A DNA stretch of 64,000 nt, taken from assembly GCF_003990975.1 (NCBI RefSeq), contig NZ_RZJR01000006.1:186001-250000 (forward strand), written 5' to 3'. The stretch is from Cohnella sp. AR92. Lineage in GTDB: Bacteria > Bacillota > Bacilli > Paenibacillales > Paenibacillaceae. Positions 16,051 through 24,925 of the stretch are shown piece after piece. Numbering within the stretch: the first letter of the stretch is position 1; each line of letters opens with the position of its first letter. Both the position numbers and the translations under genes were made by a program. The notes under the pieces were generated by a model. The model was not told the DNA's origin. It ran no database searches and worked only from the letters and a program-made list of their open reading frames with translations.

Positions 16051-19000
16051 TTGAAGATAGGGAACGAACTTCAGAATCCTTCTTCCCGTTATCGCACGCT
16101 CCCCTTCTGGTCATGGAACGACCGGTTGGAGAAGGCCGAGCTGGATCGGCAGATGGAGGAGATGCATCAGGCCGGCGTCGGAGGCTTCTTCATCCACGCG
16201 AGGGACGGACTGCAAACGCCTTATATGGGCGAGGAGTGGATGGCGGCCGTAAAGGCGTGCGTGGAGAAAGGCAAAGCTCTCGGCATGGAAATTTGGCTTT
16301 ACGACGAGAATACGTGGCCGAGCGGATCCGCCGACGGCAAGGTTCCCGCGATGGGAGAAAGGTATCGGCAGAAGAGGCTTGCCTATGAAGCTGCGCCGTT
16401 CGAAGAAGACTCCGACCCGGACCGAACGATTGCGTACTACGCGCGGTCGGAGAAGGGGTATCGTCTCTTGTCGGCGGAAGAGCGGAGCGACGCGGAACTG
16501 CGCTTGTACTACAAGGTTAATCCCGATTATATCGACGTATTAAGCGAACATGTCGTTGCGGCCTTTATCGAGGCCGCTTATGAGGCGTATTGGGAGAAGC
16601 TCGGTCCGGAGCTCGCGTCCATCGTTCCGGGCGTATTCACGGACGAACCGCAATACGGACGAGGGACGCTGCCTTGGTCCTTCGATCTGCCGGCCGAGTT
16701 CATGGCGCGGCATGGCTATGACGTGACAGAGACGCTTCCATCCCTCTTCTTGCCAACAGAAGACTGCCGAAAGCACCGTTACGATTACTGGGAGACGGTC
16801 ACCGCCATGTTCGCCCGCGCTTATTCGGAACAGATCGGCGCTTGGTGCGAAAAAAGAGGTTGGAAGTTGACGGGCCACGTGGTGGAAGAGCAAACGCTGA
16901 TGGGACAGGTTTCTTCGGTTGGCGATCCGCTGGCTTCCTATGAATTTCTGCACATTCCGGGCTGCGATTGGCTCGGGAACTTCATCAGCGAGGAACCGAT
17001 CGTGCCGAAGCAGGTCAGCTCGGTCGCGCGCCAGCTCGGCCGCAAGCAGGCCATTACGGAGAGTTTCGGCTGCGCGGGGTGGAATGCTAGCTTCCAGGAT
17101 TTGAAGCGCATCGGGGAGTGGCAGTATGTGCACGGCATCAATCTTCTGTGCCAGCATCTGCAGAGCTATTCGCTGAAAGGACTTCGTAAGCGGGACTATC
17201 CGCCGTCGCTATTCTATCAGCAGCCCTGGTGGGGCGAGTACCGGGTATTTAACGATTACTTCGCCCGCTTGTCGCTGCTCCTGTCCGAAGGGGAACGTCA
17301 GGCGGATGTGTTGCTTCTGCACCCCGTCCGTTCAGGATGGGTAGAGCAGCAGGGGCGGGACGCCTCCGCCATCGAGCCTTATCACGCTTCGTTCGCCGCG
17401 TTGACCCGTTGGCTGTGCCAATCGTTCGTCGGGCACGATTACGGAAGCGAGGGGATTATCGAGCGTCATGGCAGGGTGGACGGAGGAAAGCTGATCGTAG
17501 GGCATGCCGCCTATTCCGTAGTCGTCATTCCTCCAAGCGTTACGCTGGCCGGAACGACGGTCCGACTGCTTAGGCAATTCGCGGAGGAAGGCGGCAGCCT
17601 GATCGCATTCCCCGGGTTCCCATCGATGGTGAACGGAGTACGAGATAGCGCGTTGGACGATCTGATCGCGGGAGCCGTCTGGCCGGAATGGAGCCGCGAA
17701 GCCCTTCTTCAAGCCGTTGCGGACACTGCTCCTCCTTCCGTAATCTTGACGGATGGACAGCAAGAGGCGATCGCGGAAGATACGATCAATATCCAAGAGT
17801 TGACGCTGGACGGAGCACATCTTTATTATCTCGTAAATTCCGGGAACAAGAGTTATGAGAACGCGCAGATGGAGATTCGCCGAAGCGGGATCCTAACGCT
17901 CATCGATCTAGAGACCGGCGGCATGATCCCGGCGCGGAAGTTTCATAAGGATGGCAGCGGCATCCGGGTTCGGCTGGATCTTCATCCGGCCCAGTCCTTC
18001 ATGCTGATGGTGAGTGCCGATCCGTTAGGGCTAGCTTCGGCGGCAACGGACCGGGAAGCAGCGGACGACGAGCCTACCGAGACCGAGGAGCGAACGGGCC
18101 ATCGGGTAGCTCTCGGCGGACGGTGGACGATAACGGCTGCCGACTTGAACTGTTTGACGTTGGATAACTGCCGCTTGCGGATCGGCGAGGGGGAATGGTC
18201 CGAGCTTCAACCGGTCATTTTCTTACAGGAACGCCTGAAGGGACTTGATCGAGCGACTCCGATCGAGCTGGAATTCGAATTCGATGCGAATTTCGAACCG
18301 GGAAGCCTTCGCGAGCTCTATCTAGTCATGGAAGAACCGAAGTCTTACGAGATCCGCCTGAACGGATGTTCAATCGAATCCCGAAGCTGCGGCTGGTGGC
18401 GGGATATTTCTTTCCGGAAGCTAGATATCGGCGCTAACGTTCAGAGAGGGAAAAATCGGCTTCGATTATCGGCGAGGTTCAATCGGACGGGCGAAGCCGC
18501 ACCGGAACTAGAGAGCGTCTATCTGCTGGGCGACTTCGGCGTCCGGTCGGATACGTCCTTTACGGAAGGAGAGCGTGCGGTCGTATTCACGGAAGGCCCG
18601 TTCCAACTGACGGAGACCCCCGAGTTCGTCGAGTCCGGCGATCTCGTGCGTCAGGGATTTCCTTTCTTCGCGGGCAAGATTCGCCTCGCTCAAACGTTGA
18701 AGTTAGAGAGCTGGGCACGCAACCCTTCAAGATTCGAATGGGGGTTGCCGCCGGATGCGGTTGTCGGCAAGCTGTTCGTCAACGGGCAAGAAATTCGAAC
18801 CTTCGTTTGGGAACCTTACGAGACGGACCTGACGTCATACCTGCAGGAGGGGGAAAACTTGATCGAATTGGAGCTTTCGGGCAGCTGCCGCAATCTGCTG
18901 GGACCTCATCACCACATCAAAGGAGAACCGAACAAGGTTGGACCGGACAGCTTCAAGGATAGACCCGGATGGACGGATAAGGACCTCAGTCCGGACACGC

Positions 19001-19074
19001 CTATTTACCAAGCGCGATATGCCTTCGTCCGGTTCGGACTTCGCGCGGAGCCTACCATAGAGATATTCGATTAG
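16051..19074 (+). CDS. Large glycoside hydrolase, GH106-like (alpha-L-rhamnosidase-like)
   Basis: About 1007 residues from TTG 16051, which has AGAGGAG 8 bases upstream; the ATG at 15973 has no site. No signal peptide, so cytosolic. The N-terminal catalytic domain has PFWSWNDRLEK...AGVGGFFIHARDGLQTPYMGEEW (residues 20-65), a pattern shared with GH106 and related unclassified glycosyl hydrolases; acidic candidates lie in LYDENTWPSGSADG and VFTDEPQYG. C-terminal jelly-roll carbohydrate-binding domains follow (two beta-rich regions after residue 680). It likely cleaves a rhamnose- or uronate-containing side chain from the imported sugar. Last gene of the operon. Confidence 0.82.
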   Translation: MKIGNELQNPSSRYRTLPFWSWNDRLEKAELDRQMEEMHQAGVGGFFIHARDGLQTPYMGEEWMAAVKACVEKGKALGMEIWLYDENTWPSGSADGKVPAMGERYRQKRLAYEAAPFEEDSDPDRTIAYYARSEKGYRLLSAEERSDAELRLYYKVNPDYIDVLSEHVVAAFIEAAYEAYWEKLGPELASIVPGVFTDEPQYGRGTLPWSFDLPAEFMARHGYDVTETLPSLFLPTEDCRKHRYDYWETVTAMFARAYSEQIGAWCEKRGWKLTGHVVEEQTLMGQVSSVGDPLASYEFLHIPGCDWLGNFISEEPIVPKQVSSVARQLGRKQAITESFGCAGWNASFQDLKRIGEWQYVHGINLLCQHLQSYSLKGLRKRDYPPSLFYQQPWWGEYRVFNDYFARLSLLLSEGERQADVLLLHPVRSGWVEQQGRDASAIEPYHASFAALTRWLCQSFVGHDYGSEGIIERHGRVDGGKLIVGHAAYSVVVIPPSVTLAGTTVRLLRQFAEEGGSLIAFPGFPSMVNGVRDSALDDLIAGAVWPEWSREALLQAVADTAPPSVILTDGQQEAIAEDTINIQELTLDGAHLYYLVNSGNKSYENAQMEIRRSGILTLIDLETGGMIPARKFHKDGSGIRVRLDLHPAQSFMLMVSADPLGLASAATDREAADDEPTETEERTGHRVALGGRWTITAADLNCLTLDNCRLRIGEGEWSELQPVIFLQERLKGLDRATPIELEFEFDANFEPGSLRELYLVMEEPKSYEIRLNGCSIESRSCGWWRDISFRKLDIGANVQRGKNRLRLSARFNRTGEAAPELESVYLLGDFGVRSDTSFTEGERAVVFTEGPFQLTETPEFVESGDLVRQGFPFFAGKIRLAQTLKLESWARNPSRFEWGLPPDAVVGKLFVNGQEIRTFVWEPYETDLTSYLQEGENLIELELSGSCRNLLGPHHHIKGEPNKVGPDSFKDRPGWTDKDLSPDTPIYQARYAFVRFGLRAEPTIEIFD

Positions 19075-19098
19075 GGCTCAATGATGGAGTAACGTTTA

Positions 19099-19132
19099 GG
19101 GGCTTTTTCGAACTTAGGAGAAGCCCTTTTTT
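19099..19132 (+). terminator. Terminator after the GH106-like gene
   Basis: GGGCTT pairs with AAGCCC across a 16-18 base loop, followed by TTTTTT. Ends the glycan operon. Confidence 0.75.
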
Positions 19133-19156
19133 AATTGCACTCGCGAATGCCGATTT

Positions 19157-20053
19157 TTACGCTCTGAACCGATTGCGGTAGTCCCTCGGCGTTATATGTT
19201 CGGATCGATGGAAGCATCTCGTAAAGTAGGAGTTGCTCTCAAAGCCAACCTCGCCGGCGATCGCGGATATGCTGTGGTCCGTATTAACCAGGAGCAGTTT
19301 GGCTTGTTCTATTCTTACCTTCTGCAAGTACTGGAGAGGCGTGCATCCCAAATTTCTTTGCATGCATCTCGTCAGGTAAACGGGATGGAAGTGGAACTCA
19401 TTGGCCAATGCTTCGCTATCGATCGCTTCCTTATAGTGCTTCCGGATGTACTCCGTCACCTTCTCGGTCAGCCGCAACGCGTCGGACAGGTAGACGTCCC
19501 GGGTCTCTTGATAAAGGATTCGAAGCCATTTCTGAAAAGCCTCTTGCTGATCCCAGCAATTCGTAACCGCTGTCTTGTGGTTAAGCGATAGGAGATGCTT
19601 GATTCCTTCCTCGACGGCAACCCTATGCTTAAACGTCCAGTATTGCTGAAGCAACAATTGATACGAGCTGCCGAAATGCATGGATATCGCAGGATCTCGG
19701 CGATTAGCCTCATACGGGTTAGGGGAATCTCTCGGCGGGGCATTCGATTCCGAATCAACTTCCGTCCAACGATGCCCTGCTTGGAAGTGAACCCAATAGA
19801 ACAAGGTATCTTCCGCGCACGGCGCTGCGGGAAAGTGGCTGCGCTCCGGATGCAGGATAAGCATATCGCCTGCCCGAACTTCCCAACGCTGCCCTTCCTC
19901 CCCCATATATAGACATCCTTTCGTGACCAAGAGAAGGTCGAAGACGCCGATATTCGATCGAGCTGCATGCGATTCGCCGCTTCGAATCGACTGTTTGCCG
20001 CAAACGTAAAAATAGGGGAGAGGCGGAGCTTCAAAGCTGTAGTAGAAGGGCAA
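19157..20053 (-). CDS. AraC family transcriptional regulator
   Basis: 298 residues. The N-terminal cupin domain has GDMLILHPERSHFPAAP near 63-80; the C-terminal pair of helix-turn-helix motifs ends with ISAIAGEVGFESNSYFTRCFHRSEHITPRDYRNRF. Starts at TTG 20053 behind GAGGTG. Divergent from the TIM-barrel hydrolase gene at 20183, so probably its regulator, possibly also acting on the main operon. Confidence 0.92.
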   Translation of the reverse strand: MPFYYSFEAPPLPYFYVCGKQSIRSGESHAARSNIGVFDLLLVTKGCLYMGEEGQRWEVRAGDMLILHPERSHFPAAPCAEDTLFYWVHFQAGHRWTEVDSESNAPPRDSPNPYEANRRDPAISMHFGSSYQLLLQQYWTFKHRVAVEEGIKHLLSLNHKTAVTNCWDQQEAFQKWLRILYQETRDVYLSDALRLTEKVTEYIRKHYKEAIDSEALANEFHFHPVYLTRCMQRNLGCTPLQYLQKVRIEQAKLLLVNTDHSISAIAGEVGFESNSYFTRCFHRSEHITPRDYRNRFRA

Positions 20054-20095
20054 CGTTTACACACCTCGGTTAGGTTTAAATCGTACTAATTTCTT

Positions 20096-20124
20096 TTGCC
20101 AATTTGCTATTATTGTCGTATAGA
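20096..20124 (+). promoter_or_regulatory. Promoter of the TIM-barrel hydrolase gene
   Basis: TTGCCA at 20096-20101 and TATAGA at 20119-20124 with a 17-base spacer, in the divergent region next to the AraC gene. Confidence 0.55.
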
Positions 20125-20135
20125 GAAGCCCTAAA

Positions 20136-20169
20136 ATCAAATGGAACGATACATTCTATACCATTTGAT
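20136..20169 (+). other. Stem-loop in the 5' leader abutting the ribosome binding site
   Basis: Perfect 9-base arms ATCAAATGG (20136-20144) and CCATTTGAT (20161-20169) with a 16-base loop. The second arm touches the G-rich ribosome binding site at 20170-20175, so folding could affect translation or protect the 5' end. Confidence 0.5.
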
Positions 20170-20182
20170 GGGGGGATTTCTG

Positions 20183-21811
20183 ATGTATGCGGTCGCTTAT
20201 CCTTTCGGTGACACCTATGTATCTTGCGGGGAGCTTCAATTTGCGATCCGTCTCTCGACCGACCGGAATGTTTACTGTCCTTCTCCCGAGCATGTCCGGA
20301 CCGAGAACGCGAACGGTCGACTTCGGTTGACCGCCGATCGGTTATCGGCTGCCGGCGGTCAATTGTCGGCCGAGGGAGCCTTGGAATTAATGCTGGAGCG
20401 GGACATGACGGACGGAAGCATCATCATAAGCGGGCACGGCCGACACGGCACGGAATTATGCAAATCCATCCTTATCCTCGTCAAAGGCATCCATGTCCGC
20501 TATTTGGATGCGGAATCGGACAACATGGGCCGCTGGGAGTTTCGCCATCCGGCAGGGATACAACCGCTCGTTTATCCCGGACGCGAAGCTACGATGCCCT
20601 TGGCGTTTATTGGCGGAGCCGATTCGGCTAAGGGGACAACTCGTGAATGGTACGCCTTATCGCGTGATGAGCGGGTACGCAAGAAGGGCTTCGCCGCCTA
20701 TTACGACGCAGCGGAACAAGCGCAAGTGATTATGCTCGCCTTCGAGGAAGACCGCCGACATTGGACGAATGAAATTACGCTCCCAGCCTGGCAATTCGGG
20801 GAGGCTGCCTCTCGGCATGAGATCGTTGCGGAGCGCTGCCGGGATCTGGAGAGGCTGTACGGCATGAAGCCGTTCCATGATCGGCAGGAGCTGCGGTGGA
20901 TTGACGACATCAAAGTGATGGTTAACTTTCACGGCGAGCACTGGACAGGCCATGTCTTCAACACGTTCTCCGATATGGAACAACAAATTCGTGACCTGTG
21001 CAGCCTTATGCCGGGGAAGCACATGATCGCCTTCTTGCCAGCTTGGGACGGCCGTTATTATTACACCTATCCTTTCCATCGCGTAAGCGGACGAATGGGA
21101 GGCGAAACCGGGCTGAAGCGTTTTGTCGAGACGGCTCATTCCTTGGGCGTGAAGGTCATTCCCATGCTTGGCGGGCCTAATCTGGGAACGACTCGCTTTC
21201 TTCAGGAGCATGATCTGCTCGATGCCGCGCTTAAGGATGATCAGGGGATGCCGCAGCTTCAGAACTGGATCGATTGGAACGGCGATCTCTCGAAGGAAAA
21301 CATGGGTTATCTATTGAATTATGGCCATCCAGGTCTTCAAGCTTATATGCGGAGGAAAGTGGATGAATTGATCGACGCCTTCGGCTTCGACGGGATATTC
21401 TTGGACGGGGCCGTCCGCTGGTCCAATGCGCCGGATTACTCTCCCTACGAAGGAATCACCGACTTCGCAGAGCATTTCTTGAAGCGGCATCCGGGGAAGC
21501 TTCTTATGGGCGAAGACGGGTATGACGCGTTATGGGGGCACTTCGGGATGTTTGCCGCCAGCTGTGGGCCAATCGGGTTGGAGAATGCCATGCTTCGCTA
21601 TACGAGACAAACGGAATACTTGGCTTATCCGGCGCTTAACGGAAGTTCCGGCATCCACGAAGCAGGTTGGGATTGGGAGAGCCTCAACAAGAGCAAGAAG
21701 TCTTATACGATTCCTGCTCTGACCTTATTTGCCGGCGACACCGCGCGGTATAAGGAAGAAATTCAATTGAAATTAAAAGAGTACCAGTCTTGGCGGTTGA
21801 AGATAGACTAG
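20183..21811 (+). CDS. Putative TIM-barrel glycoside hydrolase-like protein
   Basis: 542 residues from ATG 20183, preceded by a run of G at 20170-20175. No signal peptide. The N-terminal 230 residues are beta-rich; from about 250 a barrel can be followed: IDDIKVMVNFHGEH, KHMIAFLPAWDGRYYYTYP, GVKVIPMLGGPN, GFDGIFLDGAV (Asp candidate nucleophile) and GKLLMGEDGYDALW. This layout recalls DUF6259-like and GH13/GH-clan barrel proteins of Paenibacillus glycan loci, but the family is not certain. Divergent from an AraC gene, so sugar-responsive expression is inferred. Confidence 0.7.
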   Translation: MYAVAYPFGDTYVSCGELQFAIRLSTDRNVYCPSPEHVRTENANGRLRLTADRLSAAGGQLSAEGALELMLERDMTDGSIIISGHGRHGTELCKSILILVKGIHVRYLDAESDNMGRWEFRHPAGIQPLVYPGREATMPLAFIGGADSAKGTTREWYALSRDERVRKKGFAAYYDAAEQAQVIMLAFEEDRRHWTNEITLPAWQFGEAASRHEIVAERCRDLERLYGMKPFHDRQELRWIDDIKVMVNFHGEHWTGHVFNTFSDMEQQIRDLCSLMPGKHMIAFLPAWDGRYYYTYPFHRVSGRMGGETGLKRFVETAHSLGVKVIPMLGGPNLGTTRFLQEHDLLDAALKDDQGMPQLQNWIDWNGDLSKENMGYLLNYGHPGLQAYMRRKVDELIDAFGFDGIFLDGAVRWSNAPDYSPYEGITDFAEHFLKRHPGKLLMGEDGYDALWGHFGMFAASCGPIGLENAMLRYTRQTEYLAYPALNGSSGIHEAGWDWESLNKSKKSYTIPALTLFAGDTARYKEEIQLKLKEYQSWRLKID

Positions 21812-21918
21812 CGGACAAACCATCCTTGAAGGCTTGAGAAGAAGCGACACGACAAAAAATGAAACTTTTTCCAAATGCCATTCGTCTTATCCGTATTCCA
21901 ATCAGGGAGAGGTATCCG

Positions 21919-22866
21919 ATGACTGCCATTCGATTATTCGTTATCATGGTATTCGCTTCGCTCGTCTTATCCGCATGCTCGACATCCTCGGCAGATCCGG
22001 TTGAGCCGTCGGAGACGGCCTCGAACGGGATGGATTCCGCTCGATCGAGCCCGCAAGCCTCGCCAAGCACGCAGACGTCTTTGTTTACCGAAGTACAGTC
22101 GGGCGGTTCGATTATTCAAGCTTATACGTATAATGACAAGCTGGAGAACGCCGTATTCCGCAAACACGCTTCGCTGCCGTACGGGGTTTACGTTCCGGAA
22201 TTCATGGATCAACGGGATATTCCCGATGGGGTGGAGTGGGGGTATGGAGAGCCCAGAAACTCTTTCGCTATCATGGATGGGAGCTTGTTCCGACCGGATT
22301 ATCCGAATAGCGTTCCGGATTTGACCGCCTATACGGAATACTTGGGATCGGACCTGAGCGACCGGACGATGGAATACGACTATTTCTCGTACCGCGGCGA
22401 AACGACTGATTTGATTATCCGCTTTGCCTATTCCTCCGAGGAGAAGGAGAAGGCGCGAAAGCTGTTTCTAGACATGATCGCTTCGATTAGGGAGACGCGT
22501 GCGAGCAAAGACTTCAAAGCCGGCGTGTTCCTAAGCTACGACGAATCGACGTTGGACGAAACGGAGAAAGAGGTGCTGCAATGCGCTCTGGAGAGCATGG
22601 ACGCGATCATAGCAAAGGACGCCAAGGCATTCGAGAAATCGCTGTATTCCAAACAATTGGCGGAAGCTCTGAGCTTCTTTATCGATGAGGGGAAACTGTA
22701 CAGGTTCGAACGATTGGATTCGATCACGGCGCTGGACGAGAAAAGATACAACGTCAACGTGGTCTTTACTTCGCTAAGCAAAGAGGGCTTCCTCTTTAAT
22801 AGCGGGTATGCCTTCACGGTGTTAAAAAACAAAGCCGGGGAATGGAAGGTAGCGAATATCGATTAG
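21919..22866 (+). CDS. Hypothetical lipoprotein
   Basis: 315 residues from ATG 21919, behind GGGAGAGG. Signal peptide II with lipobox LSAC (Cys near 22) and a Ser/Pro-rich linker to about residue 60. The globular part has two regions: one with aromatic strands (VYVPEFMD, WGYGEPRNSFAIMDGS) and a C-terminal NTF2/DUF4829-like region with LDEKRYNVNVVFTS and GEWKVANID. The last motif is common to secreted accessory domains of Gram-positive bacteria. Function unknown. Confidence 0.78.
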   Translation: MTAIRLFVIMVFASLVLSACSTSSADPVEPSETASNGMDSARSSPQASPSTQTSLFTEVQSGGSIIQAYTYNDKLENAVFRKHASLPYGVYVPEFMDQRDIPDGVEWGYGEPRNSFAIMDGSLFRPDYPNSVPDLTAYTEYLGSDLSDRTMEYDYFSYRGETTDLIIRFAYSSEEKEKARKLFLDMIASIRETRASKDFKAGVFLSYDESTLDETEKEVLQCALESMDAIIAKDAKAFEKSLYSKQLAEALSFFIDEGKLYRFERLDSITALDEKRYNVNVVFTSLSKEGFLFNSGYAFTVLKNKAGEWKVANID

Positions 22867-22986
22867 AGGACTTCCGAGACCGGGTTCATACGATCCACAA
22901 GAATAGGTAATAATTCCCTTTGCTTAAGCTCGGATCGAGGCGTATAATCCGTTCAGACATCGGAGCGAGAAGCGGGGAATGGGTTT

Positions 22987-23865
22987 ATGAACAACGGATT
23001 GGTCAACGCCATTATTGCGTATATCATGTGGGGAGTTCTCCCCATCTATTGGAAGCTGTTTAACGACGTGCCTGCAGGCGAGATTCTATCGCATCGGGTT
23101 GTCTGGTCGTTCGTCTTCATGGGGATTCTCGTCGCCGTCCAGCGCCGCTGGGGCGATATGAAGCGGATTGCGGCCAACCGCGCGCTCCTGCTGCCGCTCG
23201 CCGCCAGCGGGCTGCTGATCGCCGCGAATTGGCTCATCTTCATCTGGGCGGTCAACAGCGGGCATGTCGTCGAGACCAGTCTCGGCTATTATTTGAACCC
23301 GTTGCTGAACGTTGTGCTGGCCGTCTTCTTCCTGCGAGAGAAGCCGAACCGCGGTCAATGGCTCGCGATCGCCATCGCCGGCGCCGCGGTGCTCATCATC
23401 GCCATCGACTACGGCCGATTCCCGTGGGTCGCGATCACGCTGGCCGCGTCGTTCGGCTTGTACGGATTGGCGAAGAAGAAAATCGTTCAGGACGCTTCGG
23501 TAGGCTTATTGTCGGAGACGGCCGTCGTCCTGCCCATCGCGCTCGGGTACTGTATCTACCTGGCCGCCGCGGGAGAGACGACGGCATGGACGCTGCCTGC
23601 GTCTACTTTCGTCGAGCTGCTTCTGTCCGGCGTGGTAACGGCGCTGCCGCTGCTCTTCTTCGCCCGGGCTGCCGCGCGGATGTCGCTGTCCACGCTGGGG
23701 TTCGTTCAATACATCGGGCCGACGATCATGCTGTTTCTGAGCGTATTCCTGTTCAAGGAATCGGTCTCGCGGGTCCTGCTCGTCGGCTTCGCGCTCATCT
23801 GGACGGCGCTCGTCGTATACGCCGTCGCTTCGATTCGCGGCGCGAGACTCGCGAAGGCGAGCTGA
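22987..23865 (+). CDS. rarD: RarD-type EamA transporter
   Basis: 292 residues and ten predicted membrane helices. Family signatures: YIMWGVLPIYWKLF at 12-25, EILSHRVVWSF at 32-42, NWLIFIWAVNSGHVVETSLGYYLNPL at 81-106 and LGFVQYIGPTIMLFLSVFLF near 236-255. RarD proteins are drug/metabolite family permeases; the substrate is unknown. Single gene with its own terminator. Confidence 0.93.
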   Translation: MNNGLVNAIIAYIMWGVLPIYWKLFNDVPAGEILSHRVVWSFVFMGILVAVQRRWGDMKRIAANRALLLPLAASGLLIAANWLIFIWAVNSGHVVETSLGYYLNPLLNVVLAVFFLREKPNRGQWLAIAIAGAAVLIIAIDYGRFPWVAITLAASFGLYGLAKKKIVQDASVGLLSETAVVLPIALGYCIYLAAAGETTAWTLPASTFVELLLSGVVTALPLLFFARAAARMSLSTLGFVQYIGPTIMLFLSVFLFKESVSRVLLVGFALIWTALVVYAVASIRGARLAKAS

Positions 23866-23885
23866 CGGCGACGCGGATGATCAAG

Positions 23886-23938
23886 AACCGCCATAAAGGC
23901 AAACTAAGAGAAAACCGCCCTTATGTGGCGGTTTTTTT
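23886..23938 (+). terminator. Terminator after rarD, with an alternative upstream pairing
   Basis: AACCGCC (23913-23919) pairs with GGCGGTT before a T7 run. A second copy, AACCGCCATAAAGG at 23886-23899, can also pair with the 3' arm, giving an alternative fold. Confidence 0.85.
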
Positions 23939-24031
23939 GCTTGTTAGAACCAACAGTCAGCACTGGACGTTATTGCATGATTTCAAGGCCTAAGGCCAAG
24001 CTAACGGAAAAACGCAAACGGGTGAACGGCC

Positions 24032-24721
24032 ATGACTCGATATCGATTCAAAGTTTGGGGCGCTATGACTTTCTTCTTTTCCATCCAGACCTTCACGCCG
24101 ATACCTATCCATGCTGGCCCCGCGCTTCCGATCGTCAAAGATAACGGTCACCTTACGGTAGCAGTGTTCCCGCAGAAACATCGGCTCATCGTTTATTTGG
24201 ATCACATTCCTTACAAAAGCTTTCCGGTAGCGGTCGGCAATCCGTCTACGCCGACTCCCGTGGGAGAATACATCGTCACTTACAAAGGGAAGAATTGGGG
24301 GCCGTCCTTCGGTTCCCGTTGGATCGGCTTGAACGTGCCTTGGGGGATTTACGGAATCCACGGCACCAATAAGCCATATTCCATAGGCCAACATGCCAGC
24401 CATGGCTGTATTCGAATGAGGAATCGGGATGTGGAAGAATTATACGAATGGATTCCCATTGGAACGAAAGTAACCATATTCGGTCATGTGCTTGGCGAAG
24501 CGAATCAAGAGCCGAGATCGATAAGCGAAGGGGACGTAGGTGCAGACGTTCAGCTCATCCAGAACCGCTTGCAAAGCGCTGGGTATTATCACGGCCCATG
24601 CGACGGAAGGTTCAAATCTTCCACGACGATTGCCCTTAAGAAATTCCAACGCCAGAACGGTCTTATCCCGAATGGTGTCGTGACGTTGAAAGTGTACGAG
24701 ACATTGGGGTTGTTAGAATGA
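24032..24721 (+). CDS. L,D-transpeptidase (YkuD) with C-terminal peptidoglycan-binding domain
   Basis: 229 residues with an N-terminal hydrophobic segment (about 10-30) acting as signal or anchor. The YkuD catalytic domain runs from about 40 to 155 with HGTNKPYSIGQHASHGCIRMRN, including the catalytic His and Cys. A PG_binding_1 domain follows (GDVGADVQLIQNRLQSAGYYHGPCDG, about 165-225). It crosslinks or modifies cell-wall peptides outside the membrane, and spore-forming relatives use such enzymes on the cortex. Confidence 0.93.
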   Translation: MTRYRFKVWGAMTFFFSIQTFTPIPIHAGPALPIVKDNGHLTVAVFPQKHRLIVYLDHIPYKSFPVAVGNPSTPTPVGEYIVTYKGKNWGPSFGSRWIGLNVPWGIYGIHGTNKPYSIGQHASHGCIRMRNRDVEELYEWIPIGTKVTIFGHVLGEANQEPRSISEGDVGADVQLIQNRLQSAGYYHGPCDGRFKSSTTIALKKFQRQNGLIPNGVVTLKVYETLGLLE

Positions 24722-24769
24722 TGATAGTTATGCCTTGATGTCGGAATCGAATTATCCAAGACATATTGC

Positions 24770-24786
24770 ATACCTATACGGGGTAT
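24770..24786. promoter_or_regulatory. CsoR-like operator, upstream copy
   Basis: ATACCTATACGGGGTAT has the ATACC...GGTAT arms and central TA of CsoR copper-sensor sites. It is followed by a short hairpin terminator rather than a gene. Confidence 0.5.
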
Positions 24787-24813
24787 GATATGTTAAATAA
24801 AGGACGACTGATT

Positions 24814-24837
24814 GGCTGCTTTGCAGCCATTATTTTT
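24814..24837 (+). terminator. Small hairpin terminator between the two CsoR-like sites
   Basis: GGCTGC TTT GCAGCC (24814-24828) followed by ATTATTTTT. It separates the two operator-like palindromes. Confidence 0.6.
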
Positions 24838-24842
24838 CGCTC

Positions 24843-24869
24843 GTTATATACCCCATATGGGTATATAAC
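24843..24869. promoter_or_regulatory. CsoR-like operator upstream of the YtkA-like lipoprotein gene
   Basis: Perfect 11-base arms GTTATATACCC and GGGTATATAAC flank CATAT. The TATACCC...GGGTATA core is the form bound by the copper-responsive repressor CsoR in Firmicutes. It sits 57 bases before the ATG of the lipoprotein gene, so copper-induced expression is inferred. Confidence 0.65.
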
Positions 24870-24925
24870 ATTTAGGTAAAGCATGATGAATACAGGCCAT
24901 CCATCAAACCGAGCAGGAGGTAATC

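Noticed and set aside
23229-23993. 254-codon plus-strand frame inside and beyond rarD
   Set aside because: Arg-rich frame-shifted shadow of rarD in GC-rich sequence.
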